A DNA stretch of 64,000 bases, from positions 1 to 64,000 of the forward strand of contig JAXHOK010000042.1 in the NCBI GenBank assembly GCA_034519515.1, read 5' to 3'. Positions 10,859 to 19,992 of the stretch are shown here, piece after piece. The DNA is from Arcicella sp034519515 (lineage in GTDB: Bacteria; Bacteroidota; Bacteroidia; Cytophagales; Spirosomataceae). Position numbers and translations under genes: made by a program. The notes beneath the pieces were generated by a model that saw nothing but the letters and a program-made list of their open reading frames with translations, had not been told where the DNA came from and searched no databases. The first letter of the stretch is position 1; every line of letters begins with the position of its first letter.

Positions 10859-12147
10859 CTTACGAAGAAACCATCACATATTTATACGAAAAGTTGCCAG
10901 TATTTCATCGTATTGGTAAATCTGCCTATAAAGCTGATTTGAGTAACACCATTGATCTTTGTAAACATCTGGACAATCCACACCAAAAGTTTAAAACTAT
11001 TCATGTGGCGGGAACAAACGGAAAGGGAAGCACATCACATTATTTGGCTGCCATCTTGCAGAGTGCAGGTTACAAAACTGGACTTTATACGTCCCCACAT
11101 CTTAAATCCTTTACTGAGAGAATCAGAATTCATGGTGAGCCAATCCCTGAAAATAAGGTTGTGGAGTTCGTTGAAAGTAATCAAGATTTTATTGAAGAAT
11201 TAAAACCTTCCTTTTTTGAATTGAGCGTTGGCATGGCATTTGATTATTTTGCTAACGAGGAAGTTGATATTGCTGTTATTGAAGTTGGCTTAGGTGGTAG
11301 ATTAGATTCAACTAATATTATTACTCCTGTCTTATCGGTTATTACCAATATCAGTTTTGATCACACTGATATTCTTGGCGACACGCTACCCAAAATCGCT
11401 TTTGAAAAGGCGGGTATAATAAAACCTCATGTACCTGTTGTTATAAGCGAGAGAAATCCAGAAACTGAAAATGTATTTATAGGGAAAGCGGAGGTAGAAA
11501 ATTCACCCATACATTTTGCAATTGATACTTATCAAGTAAATCGTGTTGAGCAAAAAGCATTTCATCTTGAAGTAGCAATTGACAATATTTTAGAAAAATG
11601 CACTTTGAATCTAGAATCCCAACTCATGGGGGAATATCAGACTAAAAATATAGTTGGAGTTTTGAAGTCAATTGATGTACTAAATAATCTTGGATTTACC
11701 ATTTCACGAAACCACCTTGAAACTGGACTCTCAAAAGTGGTTAATCTAACTGGTTTGAAAGGACGTTGGCAAACGCTTTCAAATTCACCGACTGTGTTAT
11801 GTGATACAGCTCACAACGTTGGAGGAATTACACAAATATTAGATAAATTACAAAAAGTGAATTTTAATAAACTTTGGATGATTTTAGGATTTGTTTCAGA
11901 CAAAGATATTTCAACAATTTTAAGTATGTTGCCCAAGGATGCTAATTATGTCTTTTGCCGGGCTAATATTCAAAGAGCTTTACCAGCCTCTGATTTATTG
12001 GAAAAAGCAAATCAATATAATTTGAAAGGTAAAGTAATTAGAGATGTTAATGAGGCAATAGAACATGTAAAAAATATTGCAGAAAATGATGATTTTGTAT
12101 TTGTGGGGGGGAGTACTTTTGTGGTGGCTGAAATAAATCATTTATGA
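10855..12147 (+). CDS. folC: Bifunctional folylpolyglutamate synthase / dihydrofolate synthase
   Basis: 430 residues from the ATG at 10855, chosen because MTYEETITYLYEKLPVFHRIG is the usual family start and a promoter lies just upstream. It adds glutamate to dihydropteroate or to folates with ATP. Visible motifs are the P-loop HVAGTNGKGSTSHYLAAIL, SPHLKSFTERIRI, the Mg-binding region VIEVGLGGRLDSTNII, SFDHTDILGDT and the C-terminal LCDTAHNVGG. It is a complete Mur-ligase-type enzyme and unlike the genes before it carries no frameshift. Another folate gene, folB, lies about 28 kb away in this window. Confidence 0.95.
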   Translation: MTYEETITYLYEKLPVFHRIGKSAYKADLSNTIDLCKHLDNPHQKFKTIHVAGTNGKGSTSHYLAAILQSAGYKTGLYTSPHLKSFTERIRIHGEPIPENKVVEFVESNQDFIEELKPSFFELSVGMAFDYFANEEVDIAVIEVGLGGRLDSTNIITPVLSVITNISFDHTDILGDTLPKIAFEKAGIIKPHVPVVISERNPETENVFIGKAEVENSPIHFAIDTYQVNRVEQKAFHLEVAIDNILEKCTLNLESQLMGEYQTKNIVGVLKSIDVLNNLGFTISRNHLETGLSKVVNLTGLKGRWQTLSNSPTVLCDTAHNVGGITQILDKLQKVNFNKLWMILGFVSDKDISTILSMLPKDANYVFCRANIQRALPASDLLEKANQYNLKGKVIRDVNEAIEHVKNIAENDDFVFVGGSTFVVAEINHL

Positions 12148-12591
12148 ATAGGAGAGGAGTGAGGTGTAGGTTAAAATTTAAAAAATGGAGTTATTTTTAT
12201 TGATTTTAAAATCTGTATTTGCATAACCAAATAATATTTTGCAAAATTGAGGTTTAGGTTTATAGAGATACTTCAGATTATTTTTAATTGTTAAACGGCT
12301 GAGAATTGAATGGAGAATATGAAAGTCTGTGTACCAACAAAATATTAAAATCTCAGCGATTACTGTTTTATTTGTAATGGACTGATAATCAGTTATTTAT
12401 AAATTTAACTAATTTATTGTCAAACCATATTAAAAATAGATAATGCGACTCGTTCGTAAGTTGCTGAATATCAATAGGTTATGTTTTAGTATCATGCTAA
12501 CTAACAAATGTGTAGGAATGATGTATGTATGTTTTAATTAAGCTGGAAGGTTTGATTTTAGTAACTAATAAAATTAGTATAGTAATAAATA
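12148..12591. other. Intergenic region, 444 bases, no gene seen
   Basis: AT-rich, with stop codons in all frames. Apart from the small palindrome at 12564-12578, no repeat or RNA-like structure was recognised. Confidence 0.5.
12564..12578. promoter_or_regulatory. Palindrome ACTAAT-AAA-ATTAGT upstream of trmB
   Basis: Perfect 6-bp arms with a 3-base spacer, centred about 20 bases before the trmB ATG. A matching ACTAAT-TAA-ATTAGT lies upstream of gap at 14433-14447. Possible operator pair, but AT-rich palindromes of this length also arise by chance. Confidence 0.3.
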
Positions 12592-13251
12592 ATGAGTAGA
12601 AAAAAAGCGAGACGATTTGTTGAGGCACGTGAAAATATAAATGTTTTAGAGTCCGGGAATGAACTATTTGAGATAATCAAAGGAAATTGGAACGGAGGCT
12701 TTTTCAAGAATGAAAATCCAATAGTTTTAGAAGTTGGCTGTGGGAAGGGTGAATATACCGTTGGATTAGCAAAAATATTCCCAGAAAAAAACTTTATTGG
12801 AATTGACATTAAAGGTGATAGAATAGCTGTGGGGAGTAATTATGCTATTGAAAATAACCTAACTAATGTTGGATTTCTAAGAACAAAAGTCCACGATATT
12901 CTCAACTTTTTTGGAGAAGGTGAGGTATCTGAGATATGGATTACCTTTCCTGATCCTCAGCCGTTGAAAAGTGGAATTAAGAAACGCTTAACGAATGAAC
13001 GTTTTTTAGAAATGTATAAATCTATTTTGAATCTAAATGGTACATTGCATTTAAAAACAGATAGCGAATTACTTTTTGATTATACTTTAGATACGATTCG
13101 TATATTTGGAACTAAAAACTTAGTCCTCACAAAAGATTTATATAACTCTGATTTGAATATTCGTCATTTTGGAATAAAAACACGATTTGAAGAAATATTT
13201 ACAGAGAAAGGGTTTTTGATTAATTATCTTTCTTGTGAATTTACACCGTAA
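12592..13251 (+). CDS. trmB: tRNA (guanine-N7-)-methyltransferase
   Basis: 219-residue class I SAM-dependent methyltransferase making m7G46 in tRNA. The SAM-binding motif I is VLEVGCGKGEYTVGLAKIFP, followed by the acidic motif FIGIDIKGDRI. The family-specific motif is WITFPDPQPLKSGIKKRLT. C-terminal residues HFGIKTRFEEIF match the usual substrate-binding end. It stands alone on this strand and converges on gap across a shared terminator. Confidence 0.93.
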   Translation: MSRKKARRFVEARENINVLESGNELFEIIKGNWNGGFFKNENPIVLEVGCGKGEYTVGLAKIFPEKNFIGIDIKGDRIAVGSNYAIENNLTNVGFLRTKVHDILNFFGEGEVSEIWITFPDPQPLKSGIKKRLTNERFLEMYKSILNLNGTLHLKTDSELLFDYTLDTIRIFGTKNLVLTKDLYNSDLNIRHFGIKTRFEEIFTEKGFLINYLSCEFTP

Positions 13252-13288
13252 AAAAAGCCTGATTTAAAATATTAAATCAGGCTTTTTT
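13251..13288. terminator. Bidirectional rho-independent terminator between trmB and gap
   Basis: A 17-bp perfect stem (AAAAAAGCCTGATTTAA and its complement) with the loop AATA, ending in T runs on both strands. It serves the convergent trmB and gap genes. Confidence 0.92.
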
Positions 13289-13304
13289 GTGAATTATTGT
13301 AACA

Positions 13305-14318
13305 TTATTTGCTGATTAATTGAGCAAAGTAATTCACAGTTCGAACTAATTGAGATACGTAAGACATTTCGTTATCATACCAACACACAGTTTTTACCAA
13401 TTGAGTATCGCCAACTGTTTGAACCTTAGTCTGGGTTGCATCGAATAATGAACCAAATGTTGTTCCGATAATATCACTACTTACTAACTCATCTTCTGTA
13501 TATCCAAAGCTATCATTTGAAGCTGCTTTCATAGCGGCATTTACTTCATCAACTGTAACTTTCTTCGATAAAATTGTAGTTAATTCAGTTAAAGAGCCCG
13601 TCAAAGTTGGAACACGTTGAGCCGAACCATCTAATTTACCTACTAATGAAGGTAAAACTAAACCAATTGCCTTTGCTGCACCAGTCGTATTGGGAACAAT
13701 ATTTTCAGCAGCGGCTCTTGCACGACGCAAATCTCCTTTTGAATGTGGAGCATCCTGAGTATTTTGATCACTCGTATATGCGTGAACGGTTGTCATCAAT
13801 CCGTTTACAATTCCGTATGTATCTTCTAAAACTTTAGCCATTGGAGCTAAACAGTTTGTAGTACAAGAAGCTCCACTAATTACAGTTTCACTACCATCTA
13901 AAATATCATGGTTTGTATTAAATACAACTGTCTTTAACTCACCAGTCGCTGGGGCTGAAATGACAACTTTTTTTGCTCCCGCAGTAATATGTGCTTCTGC
14001 TTTTGCTTTATCCGTAAAAAAACCAGTACATTCCAGCACTACATCTACATCATGTGATGCCCATGGAATCAATGAAGGCTCTCTCTGTGCATATATCGTA
14101 ATGTTTTCACCGTTGACACTAACTGTGTTGTCGGTTGAGGTAACCTCTACATTAAAGCGTCCTTGTGCAGTATCATACTTTAATAAATGAGCCAACACTT
14201 TTGGACTTGTTAAGTCATTTATTGCTACGACTTCGATGCCGTCCATGTTATAAATCTGACGGAAGACCAAACGTCCAATTCGCCCAAAACCATTGATTGC
14301 AACCTTTACTTTTGCCAT
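13305..14318 (-). CDS. gap: Glyceraldehyde-3-phosphate dehydrogenase
   Basis: 337 residues from the ATG at 14318 (MAKVKVAINGFGRIGRLVFR). The frame stays open further upstream, but that part is not GAPDH-like. It oxidises glyceraldehyde 3-phosphate to 1,3-bisphosphoglycerate with NAD. Visible features are the Rossmann motif INGFGRIG, the catalytic cysteine in SGASCTTNCLAP, the HAYTSDQNTQD segment and the C-terminal WYDNEMSYVSQLV. Length is normal. It is single-gene transcribed from its own promoter at 14351-14382 and ends at the bidirectional terminator shared with trmB. Confidence 0.97.
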   Translation of the reverse strand: MAKVKVAINGFGRIGRLVFRQIYNMDGIEVVAINDLTSPKVLAHLLKYDTAQGRFNVEVTSTDNTVSVNGENITIYAQREPSLIPWASHDVDVVLECTGFFTDKAKAEAHITAGAKKVVISAPATGELKTVVFNTNHDILDGSETVISGASCTTNCLAPMAKVLEDTYGIVNGLMTTVHAYTSDQNTQDAPHSKGDLRRARAAAENIVPNTTGAAKAIGLVLPSLVGKLDGSAQRVPTLTGSLTELTTILSKKVTVDEVNAAMKAASNDSFGYTEDELVSSDIIGTTFGSLFDATQTKVQTVGDTQLVKTVCWYDNEMSYVSQLVRTVNYFAQLISK

Positions 14319-14350
14319 TTGTAATATGTGATAAATAGTTAAATGAAGTA

Positions 14351-14382
14351 CAAATTTAACAAATAATCGAGGGTAATACAAA
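14351..14382 (-). promoter_or_regulatory. Promoter of gap
   Basis: On the minus strand a TTTG (14379-14382) is followed after 20 bases by TAAATTTG (14351-14358), a perfect TAnnTTTG box, about 33 bases upstream of the gap ATG. The palindrome ACTAAT-TAA-ATTAGT at 14433-14447 lies about 50 bases further upstream. Confidence 0.7.
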
Positions 14383-14782
14383 TGAATGTAAATATATCAA
14401 CAGACACCTAAAAATAGAAATTAGTTTTACTAACTAATTAAATTAGTAAATTATAATGTAAATTCAATATTACTAAAAATAATAGTTTTTTAATTCTAAT
14501 TTTACTAATTAATATGTGCTTATAACACTTATTCTTCTACTCTAATCTTTAAATTAGCCTACTACTCTACAATCACAAATACTTACAATTCTTGATATTG
14601 ATAACTTTACCTTTCAAGTATCTATCTGAATAAATTATGCCCATGATTAAAAGAATATAGTAGGGGAGCATATACCTTTAAAGAAACTTTGTGAGTTACT
14701 ACCGTAAAAATTATTACGTGCATCTTGCTATAAATCCTTTAATTTTCAAGAGTAATATTCTGCATATTTTCAACTGCACTTG

Positions 14783-14966
14783 CTAAGTAACGGGAATTAA
14801 AAAATATCATCCATTATTACGAGATTATTTTTGTTCCTTTCGAGGCGGTAAAACCGCAGTTTAGCATCGCTAAATGAGGCGTTCCGACGATTCGGTTTTA
14901 CCAACGAAGAACGGGACAAAAAGAATGAGTAGTAATGGGTGAGGTTATTTAATTTGCGTTACTTAG
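14783..14966. repeat. 184-bp palindromic MITE-like element
   Basis: Two arms of about 75 bases pair almost end to end. The outer ends are CTAAGTAACGGGAATTAA (14783) and the complement of CTAAGTAACGCAAATTAA (ending 14966); further in are CCATTATTAC/CCATTACTAC, TTTTTGT and GGTAAAACCG blocks. The centre holds two small hairpins (GCGGT-AAA-ACCGC and TTTAGC-ATC-GCTAAA). It encodes no protein and lies in the gap-dapD intergenic region. No clear target-site duplication was seen. Confidence 0.7.
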
Positions 14967-15490
14967 TTTAGAAAAATATATCTATCGTTGACACCCTTAA
15001 AAATCATAAAATAACTACTGGAAATCTCTATCAGCTCAATACTTTTATAGTTACAAATATAAATAGGTACATAAAAAACGGCTTCAAGACACTCAGTAAT
15101 TTCTTATATTTCTGTGCTTTGATGAACTTTGATAATATAGAAATATTAACTACATGGTGGCACGATTTTAGTACAATTATTATATACTATCAGTAGTATT
15201 ATTCAAAAAACTGTGAGGAATAATTGTCTAAATTACATCTGCCAGAATGTCAGTTCCGTGTTTTTTAAATAGTTCTTGAAATGATAAAAAAAGAGACGAA
15301 GAATATTCTGTTTGATATTTTTTATAATATATAAATACTTGAAAATCAGTATATTATATATTTTTATGTAAACAAATTATGCACATATATATCCACTTAA
15401 ATCACGATCTTCAAGGCTTAACTTCTTAGCCTAAATTTTCTTATCAAAACATTATTCTCTCATTATTTCGTGGTTATTCAATCTAAATGA
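14967..15490. other. AT-rich intergenic DNA without recognised features
   Basis: About 520 bases with no open frame of coding character, no tRNA-like fold and no repeat shared with other parts of the window. Confidence 0.5.
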
Positions 15491-15522
15491 TTTTACTTTG
15501 TAGCTTAATTTTCAAAGTAAAA
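15491..15522. promoter_or_regulatory. Inverted repeat upstream of dapD
   Basis: TTTTACTTTG (15491-15500) and CAAAGTAAAA (15513-15522) form perfect 10-bp arms around 12 bases, 17 bases before the dapD start. TTACTTTG also resembles a -7 box. Operator or leader hairpin; which of the two cannot be told. Confidence 0.45.
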
Positions 15523-15538
15523 AATCGTATATATTTTA

Positions 15539-16357
15539 ATGGAACAATTGAAACAAATTATTGAAAACGCTTGGGAGGACACAAACCTCCGCTCGACCGA
15601 AGAAACAAAAACTGCTATTGAAACAATCATTGAAAAAGTAGATAAAGGCGAACTTCGCACGGCTCAACCCAATGAGGACGGAACATGGTCAGTGAATGAG
15701 TGGGTGAAAAAAGCCATCGTAATGTATTTCCCAATGCGACAAATGCAAGTTCAGGAAGTTGGCATTTTTGAATTTCATGATAAAATGAAACTTAAAAATG
15801 ATTATGCAACTTTGGGCGTGAGAGTTGTTCCTCCTGCGGTGGCACGTTACGGAGCTTATTTAGCGAAAGGCGTAATCATGATGCCTTCGTATGTGAACAT
15901 TGGGGCGTATGTAGATTCAGGTACGATGGTGGACACTTGGGCAACTGTGGGCAGTTGTGCCCAAATCGGCAAAGATGTGCATTTGAGCGGTGGTGTTGGC
16001 ATTGGCGGGGTTCTTGAACCTGCTCAGGCTTCTCCCGTAATTATTGAAGATGGTGCATTTATCGGCTCACGTTGTATTGTGGTAGAAGGGGCAAGAATTG
16101 GCAAACGTGCCGTTTTGGGTGCAGGAGTAACCATTACAGGAAGTTCTAAAATTATTGATGTAACAGGCTCTGAACCAATAGAGTATATTGGTTTTGTACC
16201 CGAAAATTCAGTAGTTATTCCAGGAAGTTTAACCAAGAAATTCCCAGCGGGAGAATATAACGTTCCATGTGCTTTAATCATTGGAAAACGTAAAGAAAGT
16301 ACCGATTTAAAGACTTCTTTAAATGCCGCTCTTCGTGAAAATAATGTAGTAGTATAA
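15539..16357 (+). CDS. dapD: 2,3,4,5-tetrahydropyridine-2,6-dicarboxylate N-succinyltransferase
   Basis: 272 residues. The enzyme succinylates tetrahydrodipicolinate in the lysine/meso-diaminopimelate pathway. The N-terminal helical domain (to about residue 100) is followed by a left-handed beta-helix of hexapeptide repeats (VNIGAYVDSGTMVDTWATVG, IIEDGAFIGSRCIVVEGARIG) and a C-terminal strand segment (PCALIIGKRKESTDLKTSLN). Length is normal for the family. It stands alone between a long intergenic region and a strong terminator. Confidence 0.95.
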   Translation: MEQLKQIIENAWEDTNLRSTEETKTAIETIIEKVDKGELRTAQPNEDGTWSVNEWVKKAIVMYFPMRQMQVQEVGIFEFHDKMKLKNDYATLGVRVVPPAVARYGAYLAKGVIMMPSYVNIGAYVDSGTMVDTWATVGSCAQIGKDVHLSGGVGIGGVLEPAQASPVIIEDGAFIGSRCIVVEGARIGKRAVLGAGVTITGSSKIIDVTGSEPIEYIGFVPENSVVIPGSLTKKFPAGEYNVPCALIIGKRKESTDLKTSLNAALRENNVVV

Positions 16358-16418
16358 ATTCGATGGTCGTTTTTCGATGTTCGAAAAAGTACATTTGATA
16401 CTTATTTTCTAAAAAATC

Positions 16419-16453
16419 AAAGTCGTGGTAGGGGAGACCTCCACGACTTTTTT
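16419..16453. terminator. Terminator after dapD
   Basis: The stem AAAGTCGTGG / CCACGACTTT (16419-16428, 16441-16450) is followed by a T run. It ends dapD transcription and also lies beyond the end of the convergent molybdoenzyme gene. Confidence 0.85.
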
Positions 16454-16461
16454 GTTTTATG

Positions 16462-16517
16462 GTTTGAATTTGGATTGCGAAATAGAAATCCTCAAATCTG
16501 GCGAATCCTAAATCAGA
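16462..16517. repeat. Palindromic repeat family B, short copy
   Basis: TTTGAATTTGGATTGCG at the left end and CGAATCCTAAATCAGA at the right end form terminal inverted repeats around a short centre. It is related to the copies at 18891, 29689 and 55337, and lies 9 bases beyond the stop of the molybdoenzyme gene. Confidence 0.6.
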
Positions 16518-16525
16518 AATATTGC

Positions 16526-18850
16526 TCACTGTAATTTCACCTCCGCAATCTCAATCTTCCCCTCCACCAAAACAGCCTCAATCTTAATCACAACAGATTT
16601 AGAAGTAGGCGTATTACTTACGTCCGCCACAGAATCAATCGGTACTAATGGATTCGCTTCTGGAAAATAGGTCGCTACGCATCGTTGAGGAATATTATAT
16701 GGTACTACAATAAACCGTTTGGCTTCTCGATGGATTCCTCCAAAATAATTATGCAGATTCACTACTTGATAATTGACCAAACCCGCCTGATTAATATCTT
16801 CGGGATTCATCATAATTATCCTCCGCTCGTTATAAATCCCTCTATATCGGTCGTTTAAGCCATAAATGGTTGTATTAAATTGATCATGCGAACGAATGGT
16901 CATCATCATATATTCATTATCCGCCAATATGGTCGGCTCAAACTTATTGATGGTAAAATTAGCCTTCTTGTTCGTTGTATTGAATTTACCTTCTCTTACT
17001 CCATTTGGTAAGTAAAATCCATTATCTTGGCGTACTCGCAGGTTATAATTATCAAATCCACTAATCGTTTTTTCTATCAAATCTCTGATATTGTCATAAT
17101 TGGTAATTAGTTTATCCCAATCAACCTTATTATTGCTTAACGCAGCCTTCGCCATGCCCGCAACAATAGCAGGTTCGGATAGTATGGTATTTGACACAGG
17201 TTCTAATATTCCTTCCGAACTATGGACAACTCCCATAGAATCCTCCACAGAAACGAATTGATTTCCTGCTGTCTGTCGGTCTATATCGGTGCGTCCGAGC
17301 GTTGGTAAAATTAGGGCAGTCTTGCCATGCAATAAATGCGAACGATTGAGCTTCGTGGAGATATGAACTGTTAAGTCACAATTACTCAAAGCCTTGGCAC
17401 AATATTCAGTATCAGGCGTTGCGGAAAGAAAATTTCCACCCATTCCGATAAATACTTTTGCCTCTCCCTTATGCATGGCTTTGATAGAATTTACTGTATC
17501 AAGTCCATGTTCTCGAGGTGGCATAAAACCGAATACCTTTTCTAAATTATCCAGTAATTCCTTAGAAGGCTTTTCATAAATTCCCATTGTTCGGTCGCCT
17601 TGTACGTTACTATGCCCACGCACGGGACACGTACCCGCACCTTCCTTCCCGATACTCCCTTTGAGCAATAATATATTAACGATTTCCTGAATAGTAATTA
17701 CAGAATTCTTGTGCTGAGTCAGTCCCATCGCCCAACATACAATTATTCGATTATTGACAGCTAATAATTCAACAACCTCTTCAATTTGAGTTAACTCTAC
17801 GCCAGTTTCATACAATAAATCACTAATTGAATAATCATTCAAAGCGCTCTTTAATGTTTCAAAACCCTCTGTATTGACTTCTATGAACTGATAATCAAAT
17901 ACTTGACCATTCAATTGTTTATCTTTCTCAATTAATAATTTTAGAATACATTTCAAGAGGGGTAAGTCCTGATTTATCTTTACTTGGAGGTAAATATCGC
18001 TCAAAGTAGTTGCACCTGTCAATAAATCTGACACATCTTGGGGATTTTTAAAAGCCAACAATCCTGTTTCAATCAGAGGATTTATTGAAATTATCTTTGC
18101 TCCTCTACGTTTTGCCTTCTCCAAAGTTGTCAGCATTCGGGGGTGATTTGTTCCTGGATTTTGTCCTAAAATAACAATGACCTCCGCTTTTTCAAAGTCC
18201 TCAATAGTAACGCTTCCTTTCCCAATACCCACTGTGTGATTCAAGGCAGCACCCGAAGATTCATGGCACATATTGGAACAATCGGGCATATTGTTTGTTC
18301 CGTACATCCTTACGAAAAGTTGATACAAGAATGCGGCTTCGTTGGATGTTCTTCCAGAGGTATAGAAGATGGCTTCATCGGGGGATTTTAGTTGCGTCAG
18401 GGTATTTCCGATTAAAGTAAATGCCTCCTCCCAAGAGATTTTTTCGTAATGGGAGTTCCCTTCATGCAAGACCATTGGGTGCGTTAATCGTCCTTGTTGG
18501 CTTAAATAATAATCAGATTTTTCGGAAAGCTCCGCAACGGAGTGTTGTTGAAAAAAGGCTAGACCTACTTTACGAGTAGTGGCTTCTTCGGCAATGGCTT
18601 TTGCACCGTTTTCGCAATATTCCGCAATGGGCGAACGATGATCAGGATCGGGCCATGCACAACTGGGGCAATCAATGCCGTGTTGCTGATTCAGTTTCAA
18701 AAGAGCCTTAAAACCTCTATTCACGGGCATTGCTCCAAATACGTGTTTGAAAGAATGAAATACTGCTGTAAGTCCTACGGCTTCTTGATAGGGTTTATCC
18801 AGTTTTAAGCCCGTGAAATTTAAAGGAGGTTGTGGATTTATGGTTTGCAT
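16526..18850 (-). CDS. FdhF/YdeP-family molybdopterin oxidoreductase
   Basis: 774 residues. Member of the formate-dehydrogenase-alpha-like FdhF/YdeP family, which binds a bis-molybdopterin guanine dinucleotide cofactor. The N-terminal region carries CPSCAWPDPDHRSPIAEYCENGA, the family's cysteine segment. The molybdopterin domains follow (YTSGRTSNEAAFLYQLFVR, MCHESSGAALNH, VILGQNPGTNHPRMLTTLEK, PVRGHSNVQGDRTMG), and the C-terminal dinucleotide-binding domain contains RSHDQFNTTIYGLNDRYRG. The substrate of this family is not established; formate oxidation is possible but unproven. fdhD lies directly upstream in the same direction. Confidence 0.9.
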   Translation of the reverse strand: MQTINPQPPLNFTGLKLDKPYQEAVGLTAVFHSFKHVFGAMPVNRGFKALLKLNQQHGIDCPSCAWPDPDHRSPIAEYCENGAKAIAEEATTRKVGLAFFQQHSVAELSEKSDYYLSQQGRLTHPMVLHEGNSHYEKISWEEAFTLIGNTLTQLKSPDEAIFYTSGRTSNEAAFLYQLFVRMYGTNNMPDCSNMCHESSGAALNHTVGIGKGSVTIEDFEKAEVIVILGQNPGTNHPRMLTTLEKAKRRGAKIISINPLIETGLLAFKNPQDVSDLLTGATTLSDIYLQVKINQDLPLLKCILKLLIEKDKQLNGQVFDYQFIEVNTEGFETLKSALNDYSISDLLYETGVELTQIEEVVELLAVNNRIIVCWAMGLTQHKNSVITIQEIVNILLLKGSIGKEGAGTCPVRGHSNVQGDRTMGIYEKPSKELLDNLEKVFGFMPPREHGLDTVNSIKAMHKGEAKVFIGMGGNFLSATPDTEYCAKALSNCDLTVHISTKLNRSHLLHGKTALILPTLGRTDIDRQTAGNQFVSVEDSMGVVHSSEGILEPVSNTILSEPAIVAGMAKAALSNNKVDWDKLITNYDNIRDLIEKTISGFDNYNLRVRQDNGFYLPNGVREGKFNTTNKKANFTINKFEPTILADNEYMMMTIRSHDQFNTTIYGLNDRYRGIYNERRIIMMNPEDINQAGLVNYQVVNLHNYFGGIHREAKRFIVVPYNIPQRCVATYFPEANPLVPIDSVADVSNTPTSKSVVIKIEAVLVEGKIEIAEVKLQ

Positions 18851-18890
18851 TAGGTTTGATGATTTATTTAAGAATAAACAGAATTATTGT

Positions 18891-19030
18891 GTCTGAATTT
18901 GGATTCATCAGATTTGAGGATTTTTTGGATTACAAAAATGGTAAATTGATTAAATTTGATTTTACCAATAGTTTAGATATGCACATAATAATCCAGTAAA
19001 TCCATTAATCTGACGAATCCAAATTCAGAC
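18891..19030. repeat. Palindromic repeat family B, 140-bp full copy
   Basis: Terminal inverted repeats of about 43 bases, 36 of them matching, begin GTCTGAATTTGGATTC at 18891 and end with its complement at 19030. The centre holds a second nested inverted repeat (TGGTAAA and TTTACCA). It occupies the fdhD-molybdoenzyme gap, and its right arm codes for the last seven residues and the stop of fdhD. Confidence 0.8.
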
Positions 19031-19865
19031 AGTCAGCTCCACTATACACATTAAACCTATCTTCCTTCATAAATCCCAATAAAATCACGCCAAAACGTTT
19101 GGCAGTTTCTACGGCGAGACTTGATGGAGCTCCAATGGTGGCAATTACGGGGATATTAGCCATAATGACTTTCTGAATTAGCTCAAAACTGGCACGGCTA
19201 CTGACTAAAATGATTTTATCATGTAGCAGTAAATTTTGCGTCAGGGCATTACCAACTACCTTATCCAGAGCGTTGTGTCTGCCTACATCTTCCCGCATGA
19301 GGATGATTTTCCCTGATTTATCGAAAAGTGCCGCTGCGTGTAAACCTCCCGTATAGGTAAAAGCACTTTGGGCAATACTCATTTGATTTAATAGTTGCTG
19401 GATAAAGAAAGGCGTAAGTTCCCAATTTTCAGCACTTTGGGTAAAACTATCCCCACAAATCATCGCTTCAACAGCTTCAATTGATGCCTTTCCGCAAACC
19501 CCGCAACTGGATGTCATATAAAAATTACGTTGGAATAATTGGCTATCAACCTTTACTTCGGGCTTCAATTCTACTCTGACGATATTTTCAGTGGCTTGTT
19601 TTCCTGCATCTACACAATATTTGATGGTCATTACTTCCTCATAAGACTTGATAATTCCTTCCGAATAAAGAAAGCCCAATGCCAAATCGAAATCATGCGT
19701 AGGTGTCCGCATCGTTACGGAAACGCTTTTTTGTTGGCGATTATTGGTGTCTCCAAAACCTAAACGAATTTCCAAAGGTTCTTCCGTAGCCACCAAATCC
19801 TCCAGCTCTTGAACGGTATTATTCTCGGTAAATTTTAAAAGTTTTACGGGTGAAATCGAGTACAT
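19005..19865 (-). CDS. fdhD: Formate dehydrogenase accessory sulfurtransferase FdhD
   Basis: 286 residues. FdhD passes sulfur from a cysteine desulfurase to the molybdenum cofactor, which formate-dehydrogenase-type enzymes need. The conserved motif TSSCGVCGKASIEAV with its CxxC is at about residues 118-132. Further family blocks are FTYTGGLHAAALFD, REDVGRHNALDKVVG, LVSSRASFELIQK and GAPSSLAVE. It lies upstream of the FdhF/YdeP enzyme, its probable client. The final residues LNLDSSD come from a palindromic repeat, so the native C-terminus was probably replaced when that element arrived. Confidence 0.95.
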   Translation of the reverse strand: MYSISPVKLLKFTENNTVQELEDLVATEEPLEIRLGFGDTNNRQQKSVSVTMRTPTHDFDLALGFLYSEGIIKSYEEVMTIKYCVDAGKQATENIVRVELKPEVKVDSQLFQRNFYMTSSCGVCGKASIEAVEAMICGDSFTQSAENWELTPFFIQQLLNQMSIAQSAFTYTGGLHAAALFDKSGKIILMREDVGRHNALDKVVGNALTQNLLLHDKIILVSSRASFELIQKVIMANIPVIATIGAPSSLAVETAKRFGVILLGFMKEDRFNVYSGADCLNLDSSD

Positions 19866-19992
19866 TTTATATTCGTTGTTCGATGTTAGATATTCGTTTA
19901 TCGGGAAAAGTCAATTTCCCATACAAACTTATATTTCTATCTGATTAGATTGTTAGAATATTATAGCAATTTTGTAAATAAATTTTAAAAAT

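Noticed and set aside
14826..14932. tRNA-like or riboswitch-like fold in the gap-dapD region
   Set aside because: The hairpins are explained by the larger 184-bp palindrome, and no anticodon arm, T-loop or known riboswitch core is visible.
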